Shown here piece by piece: positions 26,094 through 35,174 of a DNA stretch of 59,918 bases. The notes beneath the pieces were generated by a model, which ran no database searches, was not told where the DNA came from, and saw only the letters and a list, made by a program, of their open reading frames with translations. A program made the position numbers and the translations under genes. Source of the DNA: Marinomonas hwangdonensis (GTDB lineage Bacteria > Pseudomonadota > Gammaproteobacteria > Pseudomonadales > Marinomonadaceae); contig NZ_RIZG01000009.1 in NCBI RefSeq assembly GCF_003721245.1, positions 1 through 59,918 on the forward strand. The letters are read 5' to 3'. How positions within the stretch are numbered: position 1 is the first letter of the stretch; every line of letters starts with the position of its first letter.

Positions 26094-27413
26094 CTAGTAG
26101 TATCCAGCTTGACGCATTTGACGATCCGCAGAAGTGTTAGCAGATTTCAGTGCTTGATCAACGGTTAATGAACCAGCTAATGCACCTGATACCATTTGAC
26201 CTGCTGTAGTACCAATCGCTTGGAACTCAGGGATAGCAGCGAATTGAACGCCCACGTAGGGGGAAGGTTTCAGTGTGCTGTCTGATGGATTAGCCGAGTT
26301 GATGGCTTTTAACTCGGCATCAGCAAAGACAGCTGCTTCTTGGAACTTAGGATTAGCATAAGTACTTGCACGTGTACCAGTTGGTACAGCCGCCCATCCA
26401 TTTTTGTTTCCGACTAGGTTGATGTACTCTTTTGATGTGGCCCAACGAACAAAGGTTTGTGCTGCTTCAACGTTTTTTGTTGCCGCAGGAATACCAAGAG
26501 ACCATGCCCACAGCCAGTTAGCGCCTTTTTCTGTCACTGAAATCGGAGATTGTGCAAAACCAACTTGATCGGCCACTTTACTTTGTTTAGGGTCTGTTAC
26601 GAAAGACGCTGCAATAGTGGCATCAATCCACATGCCGCATTTACCCTCGTTAAACAGCGCTAAGCTTTCATTGAAACTATTACTGCTTGAACCTGGAGGA
26701 CCGTATTTAGTCAGTAGGTCAACATAAAAGCTAACGGCGTTTTTCCATTCAGCTGACTCTAGTTGAGGTTTCCAGTTTTCATCAAACCAACGAGCACCGA
26801 ACGAATTTGCCATGGTCGTCATCAATGCCATGTTATCGCCCCAGCCAGCTTTACCACGTAGACAAATACCGTAAATACCTTTGCTTGGGTCATTTACTGC
26901 GGCAGCAACGTTGCGAATATGCTCCCAACTGTCTCGGTCATTAATTTCCATGCCGGCGGCTTTCACTAGATCTTTTCGATACATCACCATAGAGCTTTCA
27001 CCATAGAATGGCGCAGCATACATGGTGCCATCATATGACAATCCACCACGGATAGAAGGCAAAATATCTTGAACGTCATAAGAGCCACTGGTATCGATGG
27101 GTTCTAGCCAGCCGCGCTCGCCCCAAATTGGCGCTTCATACATGCCAATAGTCATTACATCATAAAGGCCACTTTTATTGGCAATATCTTGAGTCACGTT
27201 TTGACGTAATACACCTTCTTCTAAAGTTACCCATTTCACTTTGATATCTGGGTGAGCTTTTTCAAATTCCGGTGTGAATTTTTGCATCTCAATCATGTGA
27301 CCGTTGTTAACGGTGGCGACTGTTATTTGTGTAGCAGAAAAAGCGCTGGTGGCAGAGATGGCTGCTGTCATAGATACAGCACAGGCTAAGGTTGTTTTAC
27401 TAATGCGTGTCAT
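26094..27413 (-). CDS. mtlE: Polyol ABC transporter substrate-binding protein
   Basis: The 439-residue periplasmic binding protein carries a signal peptide (MTRISKTTLACAVSMTAAIS, cleaved near SAFSA at about residue 26) and an extracellular-solute-binding fold of family 1. It captures mannitol, sorbitol or arabinitol for the MtlFGK importer. GGGGAAAACCT before the ATG is a strong ribosome site. Gene order mtlE-F-G-K-D and the nearby AraC regulator and xylulokinase match the Pseudomonas fluorescens mannitol operon as I recall it. The exact polyol is not decidable from sequence. Confidence 0.88.
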   Translation of the reverse strand: MTRISKTTLACAVSMTAAISATSAFSATQITVATVNNGHMIEMQKFTPEFEKAHPDIKVKWVTLEEGVLRQNVTQDIANKSGLYDVMTIGMYEAPIWGERGWLEPIDTSGSYDVQDILPSIRGGLSYDGTMYAAPFYGESSMVMYRKDLVKAAGMEINDRDSWEHIRNVAAAVNDPSKGIYGICLRGKAGWGDNMALMTTMANSFGARWFDENWKPQLESAEWKNAVSFYVDLLTKYGPPGSSSNSFNESLALFNEGKCGMWIDATIAASFVTDPKQSKVADQVGFAQSPISVTEKGANWLWAWSLGIPAATKNVEAAQTFVRWATSKEYINLVGNKNGWAAVPTGTRASTYANPKFQEAAVFADAELKAINSANPSDSTLKPSPYVGVQFAAIPEFQAIGTTAGQMVSGALAGSLTVDQALKSANTSADRQMRQAGYY

Positions 27414-27758
27414 AGGTTTTCCCCGTTTGGAGTGTCTTTGTTTTTATAGTCCTACCTAACTTCTTAATAATTACTTATCAAGAGAGTATTAATATAGGCT
27501 ATGTCATAATTGACCTGTTAATACATAAATTGCCAATAAAGGTACTATTTTGATCAGTTTGGTATCGGTGACTAGAAAAAAAGTCAATATAGTACATGTA
27601 TAAAACTTGCAGTAAGGTGTTGAAAAGGGCTCTGATGTGGGTGAGGTACAAAGAGACATACCGTTTTTTTGATAAAAATCAGTGAATAACGATAAGCTGT
27701 TTTCGTTTCTTACCAATTAATAGCTATAATATTCGCATTCTATTTGAAGGGTAGTAAC
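27414..27758. other. Divergent intergenic region, mtlE / sdhE
   Basis: These 345 AT-rich bases must hold the leftward mtl operon promoter and the rightward sdhE promoter. On the plus strand a perfect TATAAT lies at 27725-27730 with a weak -35 (TTCGTT, 27702-27707) 17 bases upstream, a plausible sdhE promoter. I could not recognise an MtlR site. No gene is supported. Confidence 0.5.
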
Positions 27759-28034
27759 ATGATTGAAACATCAGACTCCGTAAGTTTTAAACGTTTAAAA
27801 TGGCAATGTCGCCGCGGCATGTTAGAGCTAGATGTGCTGCTGGAGCCATTTCTTGATGATGTGTATTTAACCTTGGTAGAGGAGGATAAACAGCGCTTTC
27901 ACAAACTGCTCGCTTGTGAAGATCAGGATATTTTTCCTTGGTTTATGCAGAAAGAAACGCCAGATGACCCAGAGCTTGCTCGCATTGTTAATTTCATATT
28001 GAACCGTGTTCAGCCTGAAAGCGACCAAGCTTAA
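27759..28034 (+). CDS. sdhE: FAD assembly factor SdhE
   Basis: SdhE is a small soluble protein that promotes covalent FAD attachment to succinate dehydrogenase and fumarate reductase flavoproteins. The 91-residue product carries the defining RGMLELD motif at residues 19-25 in a five-helix fold. The ATG at 27759 has GAAGGG upstream; an in-frame TTG at 27744 overlaps that ribosome site and is rejected. The ygfX-like gene overlaps its end by 29 bases, as in other gammaproteobacteria. Confidence 0.95.
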   Translation: MIETSDSVSFKRLKWQCRRGMLELDVLLEPFLDDVYLTLVEEDKQRFHKLLACEDQDIFPWFMQKETPDDPELARIVNFILNRVQPESDQA

Positions 28035-28461
28035 TTTTTCACGTGCAAGTTTGCTGTTGTGGGTAGTGTTGGCATTGAGTGCCATGGCACTTCTTCAGTT
28101 GTACTGGATGCCATTCACGTGGAGACTGATGTTGTATGCCTGCGTCAGCCTTTGTGTTGTCTTGGTCGCAGTATGGATGGTTTGTCGTCCAGTGATTAAA
28201 GTGGGCATTGATGATCAAGGGGCCTATCTTTTTGACGATCGTTACTTTTTTAGATTGGTTTTTGTTAGAGCGAATGGCTTTCAGCTAATTGCCAAAGTAG
28301 AAACAGAACAGGCTTCTTGGTGGCATTATGTCCTGCCGCCTTATCGGGTCATTTATTGTGATAACTTACCCAAAAGCTCATATCGTCGATTACGCTCTTT
28401 CGCGGCACAACAAATATTGTTGCGCCGCAGTGAAGATGCTAAGAAACGTTTTAATGTTTAA
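28006..28461 (+). CDS. YgfX-like membrane protein (DUF1434/CptA type), by context
   Basis: The 151-residue protein has two adjacent N-terminal membrane segments (about residues 16-36 and 40-60) and a soluble C-terminal half. This layout and its position overlapping sdhE match YgfX, described in E. coli as the toxin part of an SdhE/YgfX pair that affects cytoskeletal proteins, though its role is debated. The GTG start at 28006 is inside sdhE; translational coupling is likely. Sequence identity to YgfX is not obvious by eye, so the call relies on topology and neighbourhood. Its end overlaps the convergent nadB stop by 4 bases. Confidence 0.65.
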   Translation: MFSLKATKLNFSRASLLLWVVLALSAMALLQLYWMPFTWRLMLYACVSLCVVLVAVWMVCRPVIKVGIDDQGAYLFDDRYFFRLVFVRANGFQLIAKVETEQASWWHYVLPPYRVIYCDNLPKSSYRRLRSFAAQQILLRRSEDAKKRFNV

Positions 28462-30086
28462 CGCTCGACATAATTGTCCTCTGTTTTAGCTGTATCGCGA
28501 TTATTTGGTACTAAAATCGTTGGTTTGCTATCCGCTAATTTATTAGGATAATCCAGCGTAAAATGCAGACCGCGACTTTCTTTTCGAGACATGGCTGAAC
28601 GAATAATTAGATCAGCCACCATAGCGAGATTTCGCAATTCAAGTAAATCGTTTGACACCTTGTAGTTTGCGTAAAACTCTTGAATCTCCGACAAAAGTAA
28701 ATCGACTCTATGTTTTGCTCTTAGTAGACGTTTGTCTGTTCGTACTATTCCTACATAGTCCCACATAAAACGTCTTAACTCTTGCCAGTTATGGGTGATC
28801 ACCACATCTTCGTCTGAGTCTGTGACCTTACTATCATCCCAGTCTGGGATACTAATATCATCGTTTAATGTCTGAATTGTTGCAATGTGGCTCGCTGCTG
28901 AACGGGCAAATACAATGCACTCTAGTAAGGAATTGCTAGCCAGACGATTAGCGCCATGAAGACCTGTGTAAGCCGTTTCACCAATGGCATAAAGATTACT
29001 TATATCTGTTGCGCTATGCTGATCCACCACCACACCACCGCAGGTATAGTGTGCGGCAGGCACCACAGGAATGGGTTCCTTGGTCATGTCATGCCCGTAT
29101 TCTAAGCAGCGTTTATAAATGGTAGGAAAATGTTCTTTGATAAACTCAGGGTCTTTATGGGAAATATCCAGTAAGACGTGGTGAATGCCCAGTCGTTTCA
29201 TTTCATGATCAATGGCGCGAGCCACAATATCACGCGGCGCCAATTCTTCCCGCTTGTCAAACTTAGACATAAATGCCGTACCATCAGGCAACAGGAGTTT
29301 TCCGCCTTCGCCGCGAACGGCCTCGGAAATCAAAAATGTCTTGGCTTTGGCATCATAAAGGCATGTGGGGTGAAACTGGTTAAACTCCATATTCCCTACC
29401 CTACAGCCTGCTCGCCATGCCATGGCAATACCATCTCCAGACGCTGTGTCTGGATTGCTGGTGTACAAGTAGACCTTGCTGCTACCTCCACAGGCGAGAG
29501 AAATGAAGCGACCATGAAATACTTCTACTAGGTCGTCTTTCAAATTGAGCGCATAGACCCCGACGGCTCGGTTTGGGCCTGCTAATCCGAGTTTTTTAGT
29601 GGTAACAACATCAATCGCAACGCGGTCTGGGAAGAAATCGATATTTGGATGATTTGTCGCATTTTTAATCAGTGTTTTAGAGATCGCCAGTCCTGTTGCA
29701 TCGGCACTGTGAATAATCCGTCTGTGACTGTGCCCGCCTTCTTTGGTGAGGTGATATTCGTCTTTTTCGCCATAGCGAGTAAAAGGCACCCCTTGGTTAA
29801 TTAACCAATCAATGCTTTCTTTGGAGTGTTCAACGGTAAAGCGAATGGCTTCAGGGTCGCCAAGTCCAGCACCGGCGTCAATAGTGTCGTTAATGTGTGA
29901 TTCTGTGGTGTCTTTGTCCGACAATACAGCGGCGACACCACCTTGGGCGTAGAGTGTTGATCCTTCGCGAATGTCTGCTTTGGTCAAAATGGCCACGCGA
30001 TGACAATCCGCAAGCTCTAGTGCCAGAGTTAATCCAGCAGCACCTGCGCCAATAATGACGATATCGTGTTTATAGTGTCGGCTCAT
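28458..30086 (-). CDS. nadB: L-aspartate oxidase NadB
   Basis: NadB oxidises L-aspartate to iminoaspartate, the first step of de novo NAD synthesis, and passes it to NadA. The 542-residue flavoprotein has the FAD loop IIGAGAAGLTLALEL at residues 11-25, the STLYAQGGVAAV segment near 43-54, and the HYTCGGVVVDQHSATDI region shared with the succinate dehydrogenase flavoprotein group. Its C-terminal helical domain is complete. The nadB/algU divergent arrangement is common in Pseudomonas and relatives. Its neighbour sdhE acts on related flavoproteins. Confidence 0.96.
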   Translation of the reverse strand: MSRHYKHDIVIIGAGAAGLTLALELADCHRVAILTKADIREGSTLYAQGGVAAVLSDKDTTESHINDTIDAGAGLGDPEAIRFTVEHSKESIDWLINQGVPFTRYGEKDEYHLTKEGGHSHRRIIHSADATGLAISKTLIKNATNHPNIDFFPDRVAIDVVTTKKLGLAGPNRAVGVYALNLKDDLVEVFHGRFISLACGGSSKVYLYTSNPDTASGDGIAMAWRAGCRVGNMEFNQFHPTCLYDAKAKTFLISEAVRGEGGKLLLPDGTAFMSKFDKREELAPRDIVARAIDHEMKRLGIHHVLLDISHKDPEFIKEHFPTIYKRCLEYGHDMTKEPIPVVPAAHYTCGGVVVDQHSATDISNLYAIGETAYTGLHGANRLASNSLLECIVFARSAASHIATIQTLNDDISIPDWDDSKVTDSDEDVVITHNWQELRRFMWDYVGIVRTDKRLLRAKHRVDLLLSEIQEFYANYKVSNDLLELRNLAMVADLIIRSAMSRKESRGLHFTLDYPNKLADSKPTILVPNNRDTAKTEDNYVER

Positions 30087-30318
30087 TGTATTGTTCTAAT
30101 TAGTCGTTTAAAAAATAATGTTACTATTGATGTCCATGAATAGTGAATACTTTCTCACTCTAAATGGCGAATATTCATCATTATTTTGGATAAAGTAACG
30201 TAAACTGGCTAAATGTTTCTTTAAATACGTAAGACGTTATGGGAACCCACTCAATTGATTGTTGTCTTCTCTTGTATACGCAAGGGCACAGGCGATTAAA
30301 GCTTTATACGAGGTGCCT

Positions 30319-30924
30319 ATGCAAGGCGAAACGTCTTCTGATCAGGCGTTAGTTGAAAGAGTACAGCAAGGTGATAAGCGTGCATTTGATTTGCTTGTTA
30401 TCAAGTACCAATACAAGGTTATTGGATTAATAGGACGGTATGTACAAGATCGGAGCGAAGCGTTAGACGTCGCTCAGGAGAGTTTTATTAAGGCCTACCG
30501 TTCAATTGGCACCTTTCGAGGAGAAAGTGCTTTTTACACTTGGCTGTATCGTATTGCCGTAAACACGGCAAAAAACCATTTAGTAAGTCGCTCACGGCGA
30601 CCTCCAGAGTCTGATGTAGAGTTGGATAATGAAGAAGTGTTTAACCATTATGAACCACTCGCGGATATAGACACTCCTGAAGCAAGGCTGAACCGTGATC
30701 GTCTAGAAAAAGAGATTTATGTGGCTGTCCAGCGTTTACCAGAAGAATTGCGCAGTGCACTGACTCTGCGGGAATTTGATGGTCTCAGTTATGAAGATAT
30801 TTCGCTGATAATGGATTGCCCAGTTGGGACAGTTCGGTCGCGCATTTTTCGGGCTCGAGAAGCAGTAGAAAAACACATAAGTCCACTGACAGGGGCAGGA
30901 GAAGATCATGGTCGCAAAAAGTAA
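30319..30924 (+). CDS. algU: RNA polymerase sigma factor AlgU/RpoE
   Basis: The 201-residue extracytoplasmic-function sigma factor directs the envelope-stress response. Region 2 includes DVAQESFIKAYRSIGTFRG with SAFYTWLYRIAVNTAKNH, and region 4 has LSYEDISLIMDCPVGTVRSR. Both are nearly those of Pseudomonas AlgU. The ATG at 30319 (MQGETSSDQALVERV) has AGG six bases upstream; the frame extends 20 codons further with no support. It overlaps mucA by 17 bases and heads the algU-mucA-mucB-rseC-mucD cluster. A possible self-regulated promoter, GAACCC (30243-30248) with TCTT 16 bases later, is weak. Confidence 0.95.
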   Translation: MQGETSSDQALVERVQQGDKRAFDLLVIKYQYKVIGLIGRYVQDRSEALDVAQESFIKAYRSIGTFRGESAFYTWLYRIAVNTAKNHLVSRSRRPPESDVELDNEEVFNHYEPLADIDTPEARLNRDRLEKEIYVAVQRLPEELRSALTLREFDGLSYEDISLIMDCPVGTVRSRIFRAREAVEKHISPLTGAGEDHGRKK

Positions 30925-31570
30925 TACATCGTTGGAATCAATGGCAAGCTTGTCAGCACTGCTTGATGGTGAGGCAACCCAAGATGATATAGAGCACTTA
31001 CTGCAATGTGACAGTGCTGAGTTAAGTCGTCGATTAGAAGGTTATCATAGTATTCATCATGCGCTCCACAAAGAGACCTTTGGGTTTGAATTAGGCGATA
31101 GTTTGTTGCTCAGGGTGCAATCTGGCCTAGCGGCTGAGATGAACCTAGAGGAGGATAAGAACCAAGAACAGGGAGAGAATGTCGTTCATTTCTTAGCTCC
31201 CAAAGCGGAACGGACGGCGTTCGTTGATCCAGGCCTCATGGGGACCAAAAAATCCACGGAAAAGGTGTTTCGTTGGCCTACTTTTTTATCGGGCATGGCC
31301 GTCGCGGCCAGTGTGAGTTTTATGATTGTTTGGGGAAGTCAAATGGCGTTTTTGTCCAATGATGTTCCTTCTAACTTACTGGCCAGTGCCAATGTGTCCT
31401 CGTCTAACATGGTGATTACACCTTTGACAGAATCGGCTTATCAACCGATGCAGTTTGATGAGGTCAGACTGCAACATTATCTGAGGCAGCATGCTGAGCA
31501 GGCCGCCATGACGGTAGGGCAAGGTATGATCCCAATGGCTCGAATCGTTAGCTACCCTAATGCGAATTAA
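30908..31570 (+). CDS. mucA: Anti-sigma factor MucA/RseA
   Basis: The 220-residue single-pass inner-membrane protein holds AlgU inactive until it is cleaved by site-1 and site-2 proteases. The N-terminal cytoplasmic anti-sigma domain begins ASLSALLDGEATQDDIEHLL (residues 13-32). One membrane segment is at about 126-149 and a periplasmic tail of about 70 residues follows. The ATG lies inside the end of algU, so the sigma factor and its inhibitor are translationally coupled. The C-terminus ends in AN rather than a clear hydrophobic protease signal. Confidence 0.9.
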   Translation: MVAKSNTSLESMASLSALLDGEATQDDIEHLLQCDSAELSRRLEGYHSIHHALHKETFGFELGDSLLLRVQSGLAAEMNLEEDKNQEQGENVVHFLAPKAERTAFVDPGLMGTKKSTEKVFRWPTFLSGMAVAASVSFMIVWGSQMAFLSNDVPSNLLASANVSSSNMVITPLTESAYQPMQFDEVRLQHYLRQHAEQAAMTVGQGMIPMARIVSYPNAN

Positions 31571-31573
31571 AGT

Positions 31574-32548
31574 ATGAGGTCATTTGTGCGACTATCCGGT
31601 TTGGTAATGCTTTTAAGCCTCTTGTTTTCAGCGGTTGTAGTTCAGGCGAGTGACACGACGGCCGACGCATTAGACAGGCTAAAAAATATGACGCAGTCGT
31701 TTTCTACACTGAGTTATGATGGCGTTTTTGTACACTCTGAAACGAAAAAAATGAACAGCATGCGTGTTCGTCATTATCTCAACAATGGTATTGAATATGA
31801 GAGTTTGGTTGACCTAGACGGTAAAAAGCTCGAAATAATACGCATAGACGATAAGGTTATTCATGTCTACCCTGATGCGCAAATGACCAACGTCAATATG
31901 CCGGCAAGACCGCCGTTTAAACGTTTTAAAAATGTAGATGGTGAGCGTTTACTGCAAGGCTACATGATGTCCGTTGATCCACAGCTAGGTCGTATTGCAG
32001 ATCGTGAGGTCATTAGCGTCTTGCTTGTTCCCAGAGATGATTACCGATATGGACATAGGTTTTGGTTGGACAAAGAAAACCATTTTCTTTTGAAGCATGA
32101 CATGTTGAAAAAAGATGGAGAGTTACTAGAAAGGGTTCAGTTTACATCTGTTAATTTTACCCCTGACTTGAAAGATGAGGATTTTGTCCCAAAAGAAGGA
32201 AGTTATGCGTCGTCAGTTGTGGACAGCCAGCCAAGGCGTATTAAAAATTTGTGGCAATTTGACTGGTTGCCTGCAGGGTTTGGTTTAGTTTGGCCAGAAG
32301 CGCGCGCGTTAAATCACGGCACCAGTATGTTGCTTTTATCAGACGGTATGTCAACGGTTTCGGTATTTGTTGAGCCGACTATGAAGCCTATGGGACTTTC
32401 TCTTTTGGCGATGGGAGCAACCATGGCGGGTGAACTGACTATTGAGGTAAAGGATCAACTCTACTTGCTGACAATGGTTGGCGAAGTGCCTCCAGCGACG
32501 ATTGAAAAACTGCTAACCTCATTTGGACCAATACAAGGTTATGATTGA
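31574..32548 (+). CDS. mucB: Periplasmic regulator MucB/RseB
   Basis: MucB binds the periplasmic part of MucA and protects it from site-1 protease, acting as a sensor of lipoprotein and lipopolysaccharide stress. The 324-residue product has a clear signal peptide (residues 1-25, ending VVVQAS) followed by a two-domain lipid-binding fold (about 30-215 and 225-320; the link contains QPRRIKNLWQFDWLPAGF). It starts 3 bases after mucA and overlaps rseC by 8 bases. Confidence 0.93.
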   Translation: MRSFVRLSGLVMLLSLLFSAVVVQASDTTADALDRLKNMTQSFSTLSYDGVFVHSETKKMNSMRVRHYLNNGIEYESLVDLDGKKLEIIRIDDKVIHVYPDAQMTNVNMPARPPFKRFKNVDGERLLQGYMMSVDPQLGRIADREVISVLLVPRDDYRYGHRFWLDKENHFLLKHDMLKKDGELLERVQFTSVNFTPDLKDEDFVPKEGSYASSVVDSQPRRIKNLWQFDWLPAGFGLVWPEARALNHGTSMLLLSDGMSTVSVFVEPTMKPMGLSLLAMGATMAGELTIEVKDQLYLLTMVGEVPPATIEKLLTSFGPIQGYD

Positions 32549-33008
32549 AGAAACAGGCTATGTCTTATCGGTTGAGGACGGCTTTGCTGATGTTGAAACC
32601 ATCAGGACAAGCAGTTGTTCATCTTGTCGTGCTCGGCACGGCTGTGGCCATCATGCCATTGCTCAAGTATCCACATCAAACCGTATGCGCATGAAAGCCA
32701 TCGATCCATTATCGGTTAAAGTAGGTCAATCTGTGGTGGTGGGTATTCCAGAAGATACCTTACTCCAAGCCTCGTTTTGGATGTATCTAATTCCCTTGCT
32801 TGGCTTAGTAGTGGGCGCTGTTTTGCCTTCGCTATGGAATGATGAATCAAATCTAGCGGTATTTTCTTCTATTATTGGCTTTGTTGTGGGTCTCTTGCTG
32901 GCTCGAAATAAGTCAAAACAGGAAAGCAATAATATGGATTATTACCCTAAGATTTTAAGAATTGAACCCCCTAAGGAGCGTCATATTCCTCTGGTTATGA
33001 CGCCCTAA
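32541..33008 (+). CDS. rseC: SoxR-reducing / sigma-E regulatory protein RseC
   Basis: The 155-residue inner-membrane protein has a short N-terminal domain with a cysteine cluster (SSCSSCRARHGCGHH, Cys26, Cys29, Cys35) and two membrane segments at about residues 78-125. RseC/RsxC-type proteins help reduce SoxR and mildly affect sigma-E. The ATG at 32541 lies within the mucB stop region (8-base overlap); an in-frame TTG at 32523 is possible. The cysteine spacing suggests metal or iron-sulfur binding, which is inferred. Confidence 0.9.
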   Translation: MIEETGYVLSVEDGFADVETIRTSSCSSCRARHGCGHHAIAQVSTSNRMRMKAIDPLSVKVGQSVVVGIPEDTLLQASFWMYLIPLLGLVVGAVLPSLWNDESNLAVFSSIIGFVVGLLLARNKSKQESNNMDYYPKILRIEPPKERHIPLVMTP

Positions 33009-33072
33009 TGACTCAGGACCTTCTTCACCTGGCACTGTAATAAACTTGATATGCTTTTAAGGAGCCCAATCA

Positions 33073-34482
33073 ATGAACAGATTGCTTAAACAAGCGAGTA
33101 TGATTGTCGCTAGTACATTTATGGTGGCATCCATGTTTTCACATGCCGCGTCTTTGCCCGATTTCACCTACTTGGTAGAGAAATCCTCTCCTGCGGTTGT
33201 GAATATCAGCACGGAGCAGGCTTCAACGCAGCAACCCGCTAACAGAGAAGGCCAGCCATTAGGGCCTAATCGTGACGAGCTCAATGAGTTCTTCAAGCAT
33301 TTCTTTGGCCAGCAACCGTTTGGTCAGCAGGCTCCACCTCAGCAACGACCACGTAATTCATTAGGGTCGGGTTTTATTATTTCACAGGACGGTTATGTAT
33401 TGACCAACAACCATGTGATTGATGGGGCTGACGTGATTCATGTACGCCTAAATGACAGACGAGAATACGTTGCAAAGTTGGTGGGAACAGATGCCAGAAC
33501 GGACTTAGCTTTGCTTAAATTAGAAGCAGAGAATTTGCCAACGGTTAAAATGGGGGACTCTGACGAGCTTAAGCCAGGGCAATGGGTACTAGCCATAGGG
33601 TCGCCCTTTGGTTTCGATTACACGGTAACCGCTGGGATAGTGAGTGCAACTGGCCGAAATTTGCCTTCCGATAATTATGTGCCTTTTATTCAGACGGACG
33701 TCGCGATTAACCCAGGTAATTCGGGTGGGCCGCTATTTAACCTTGATGGCGAAGTCATTGGCATTAATTCTCAGATTTATACGCGTTCTGGTGGATTTAT
33801 GGGGGTGTCTTTTGCGATTCCTTCTAACGTTGCCATGTCGGTGGTTGAGCAGCTTAAGAGCGATGGCAAGGTATCAAGGGCTTGGCTTGGTGTACTCATT
33901 CAAGATGTAAACAACGAATTAGCGGAGTCGTTTGGGCTGGATCGATCAAGTGGGGCCTTAATCAGCCGAGTACTGCCAGATTCACCAGCGGAGAAAGCAG
34001 GGTTGCGTTCTGGTGATATCATTTTAGAGTTCAATAAGCAGAATATCATTCGTTCCGGTGAATTGCCTTATGTGGTTGGGCAAATGAAAGCGGGTACGAA
34101 GGTCGATGCGGTTATTTACCGAAATGGCAGTAAGCAAACGATTTCCGTTCAGTTAGAAACTCCGCCGAACGATATGAAAACTCGCGCGCAAACACAGCAA
34201 GAACAAAATCGTTTGGGGATGATTGTTGGTGATGTTCCTGCTGAGATCGCCAAGCAATTTGACATCAAGGGAGGCGTTATTGTTGAGCAAGTGTTGGGCG
34301 GCACGGCGGCTCGTAACGGCTTGCAACAAGGTGATGTAATTACCATGTTGAATGGTGTTGTGGTGGAAAACATGGAAAGCTTTACGGCGATTGCAAAAGC
34401 AGTACCTGGCAATCGTTCGGTGCCAATGCGTGTTATTCGTGACGGATATCCTATGTTTATTCCGTTTAAGATTACGGAATAA
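33073..34482 (+). CDS. mucD: Periplasmic serine protease MucD (DegP/HtrA family)
   Basis: The 469-residue protease-chaperone degrades misfolded periplasmic proteins and damps AlgU signalling. A signal peptide ends near residue 26 (FSHAAS). The catalytic triad is His114 (TNNHVIDGA), Asp144 (DARTDLALL) and Ser217 (NPGNSGGP). Two PDZ domains follow (about 265-355 and 375-465). A Q/P-rich insert lies at about 50-95, before the protease core. It is the last gene of the algU cluster and is closed by a strong terminator. Confidence 0.95.
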   Translation: MNRLLKQASMIVASTFMVASMFSHAASLPDFTYLVEKSSPAVVNISTEQASTQQPANREGQPLGPNRDELNEFFKHFFGQQPFGQQAPPQQRPRNSLGSGFIISQDGYVLTNNHVIDGADVIHVRLNDRREYVAKLVGTDARTDLALLKLEAENLPTVKMGDSDELKPGQWVLAIGSPFGFDYTVTAGIVSATGRNLPSDNYVPFIQTDVAINPGNSGGPLFNLDGEVIGINSQIYTRSGGFMGVSFAIPSNVAMSVVEQLKSDGKVSRAWLGVLIQDVNNELAESFGLDRSSGALISRVLPDSPAEKAGLRSGDIILEFNKQNIIRSGELPYVVGQMKAGTKVDAVIYRNGSKQTISVQLETPPNDMKTRAQTQQEQNRLGMIVGDVPAEIAKQFDIKGGVIVEQVLGGTAARNGLQQGDVITMLNGVVVENMESFTAIAKAVPGNRSVPMRVIRDGYPMFIPFKITE

Positions 34483-34515
34483 CCTTCCAGCATTCGACAG
34501 AATGTATGCTATAGA

Positions 34516-34540
34516 AAAACCCGCTTATGGCGGGTTTTTT
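34516..34540 (+). terminator. Intrinsic terminator of the algU-mucD operon
   Basis: AAAACCCGC (34516-34524) pairs with GCGGGTTTT (34530-34538), and six T run from 34535. It lies about 35 bases after the mucD stop. Confidence 0.93.
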
Positions 34541-34682
34541 ATGCAAAACTTGAACTCGCCCTTTAGACGTGTGATTATTTAGAGGTGTGACTATTAGACA
34601 TGTAAATATTTTGGTTTTTTTTATAGCTTGGCCAAAATGATCATGTTACTAAAGTGTCAAATAATATTAGGGGATAGGTGTT

Positions 34683-35108
34683 GTGGAGCAAGCATTAGAA
34701 AAAGGTATTTGTTTTCGTTTGGGGGAGGAGCGCTATGTTCACCCATTGTCGAATATCAAGGAAGTGCTCAGTTATCAATCTCCAGCTCCGGTTCCTGGCG
34801 CCAGTGCGGGCGTAGAAGGAATGATTGATGTTCGAGGTCATATGGTCACGGTTCTGTATGGCAGTTATTTGCTTAGCTTGGATCCAGCGACGTGTGAAGA
34901 TGAGGGACACATTATTGTATTAGAGCTACCGACGGGGTACTTCGGGATTCGTGTTGAAGCCGTGGAGCGGGTTATCGACTTACCACAAAACAATAGCGTT
35001 CAGAGCCTTGAATACCGGAACAACGAATGTATTCAAGGCACGATCAATTACCATGATGAACTGTATATTTACGTTGATTTTAGCGATTATTGCTCAGCTC
35101 TAGATTAG
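34683..35108 (+). CDS. CheW-like chemotaxis/signalling adaptor
   Basis: The 141-residue protein is a single CheW domain, a two-lobed SH3-like fold that links receptors to CheA kinases. Typical features are ICFRLGEERYVHPLSNIKEVL at the start, VEGMIDVRGHMVTVL in the middle and GYFGIRVEAVERVIDL later. The GTG start is preceded by AGGGGAT. No che genes or receptors are nearby, so it is an orphan; it could serve a twitching or chemotaxis array encoded elsewhere. It stands alone between mucD and argA. Confidence 0.85.
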   Translation: MEQALEKGICFRLGEERYVHPLSNIKEVLSYQSPAPVPGASAGVEGMIDVRGHMVTVLYGSYLLSLDPATCEDEGHIIVLELPTGYFGIRVEAVERVIDLPQNNSVQSLEYRNNECIQGTINYHDELYIYVDFSDYCSALD

Positions 35109-35174
35109 CGTGTTTGGCTTATTGGCAGACGTTTATCGCTGTTGCCTGCAGTAAACGTCCTAGAGCCATGTCCC

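Noticed and set aside
30243..30268. AlgU-dependent promoter upstream of algU
   Set aside because: GAACCC and TCTT with a 16-base gap only partly match GAACTT and TCTGA, so it is not listed as a feature.
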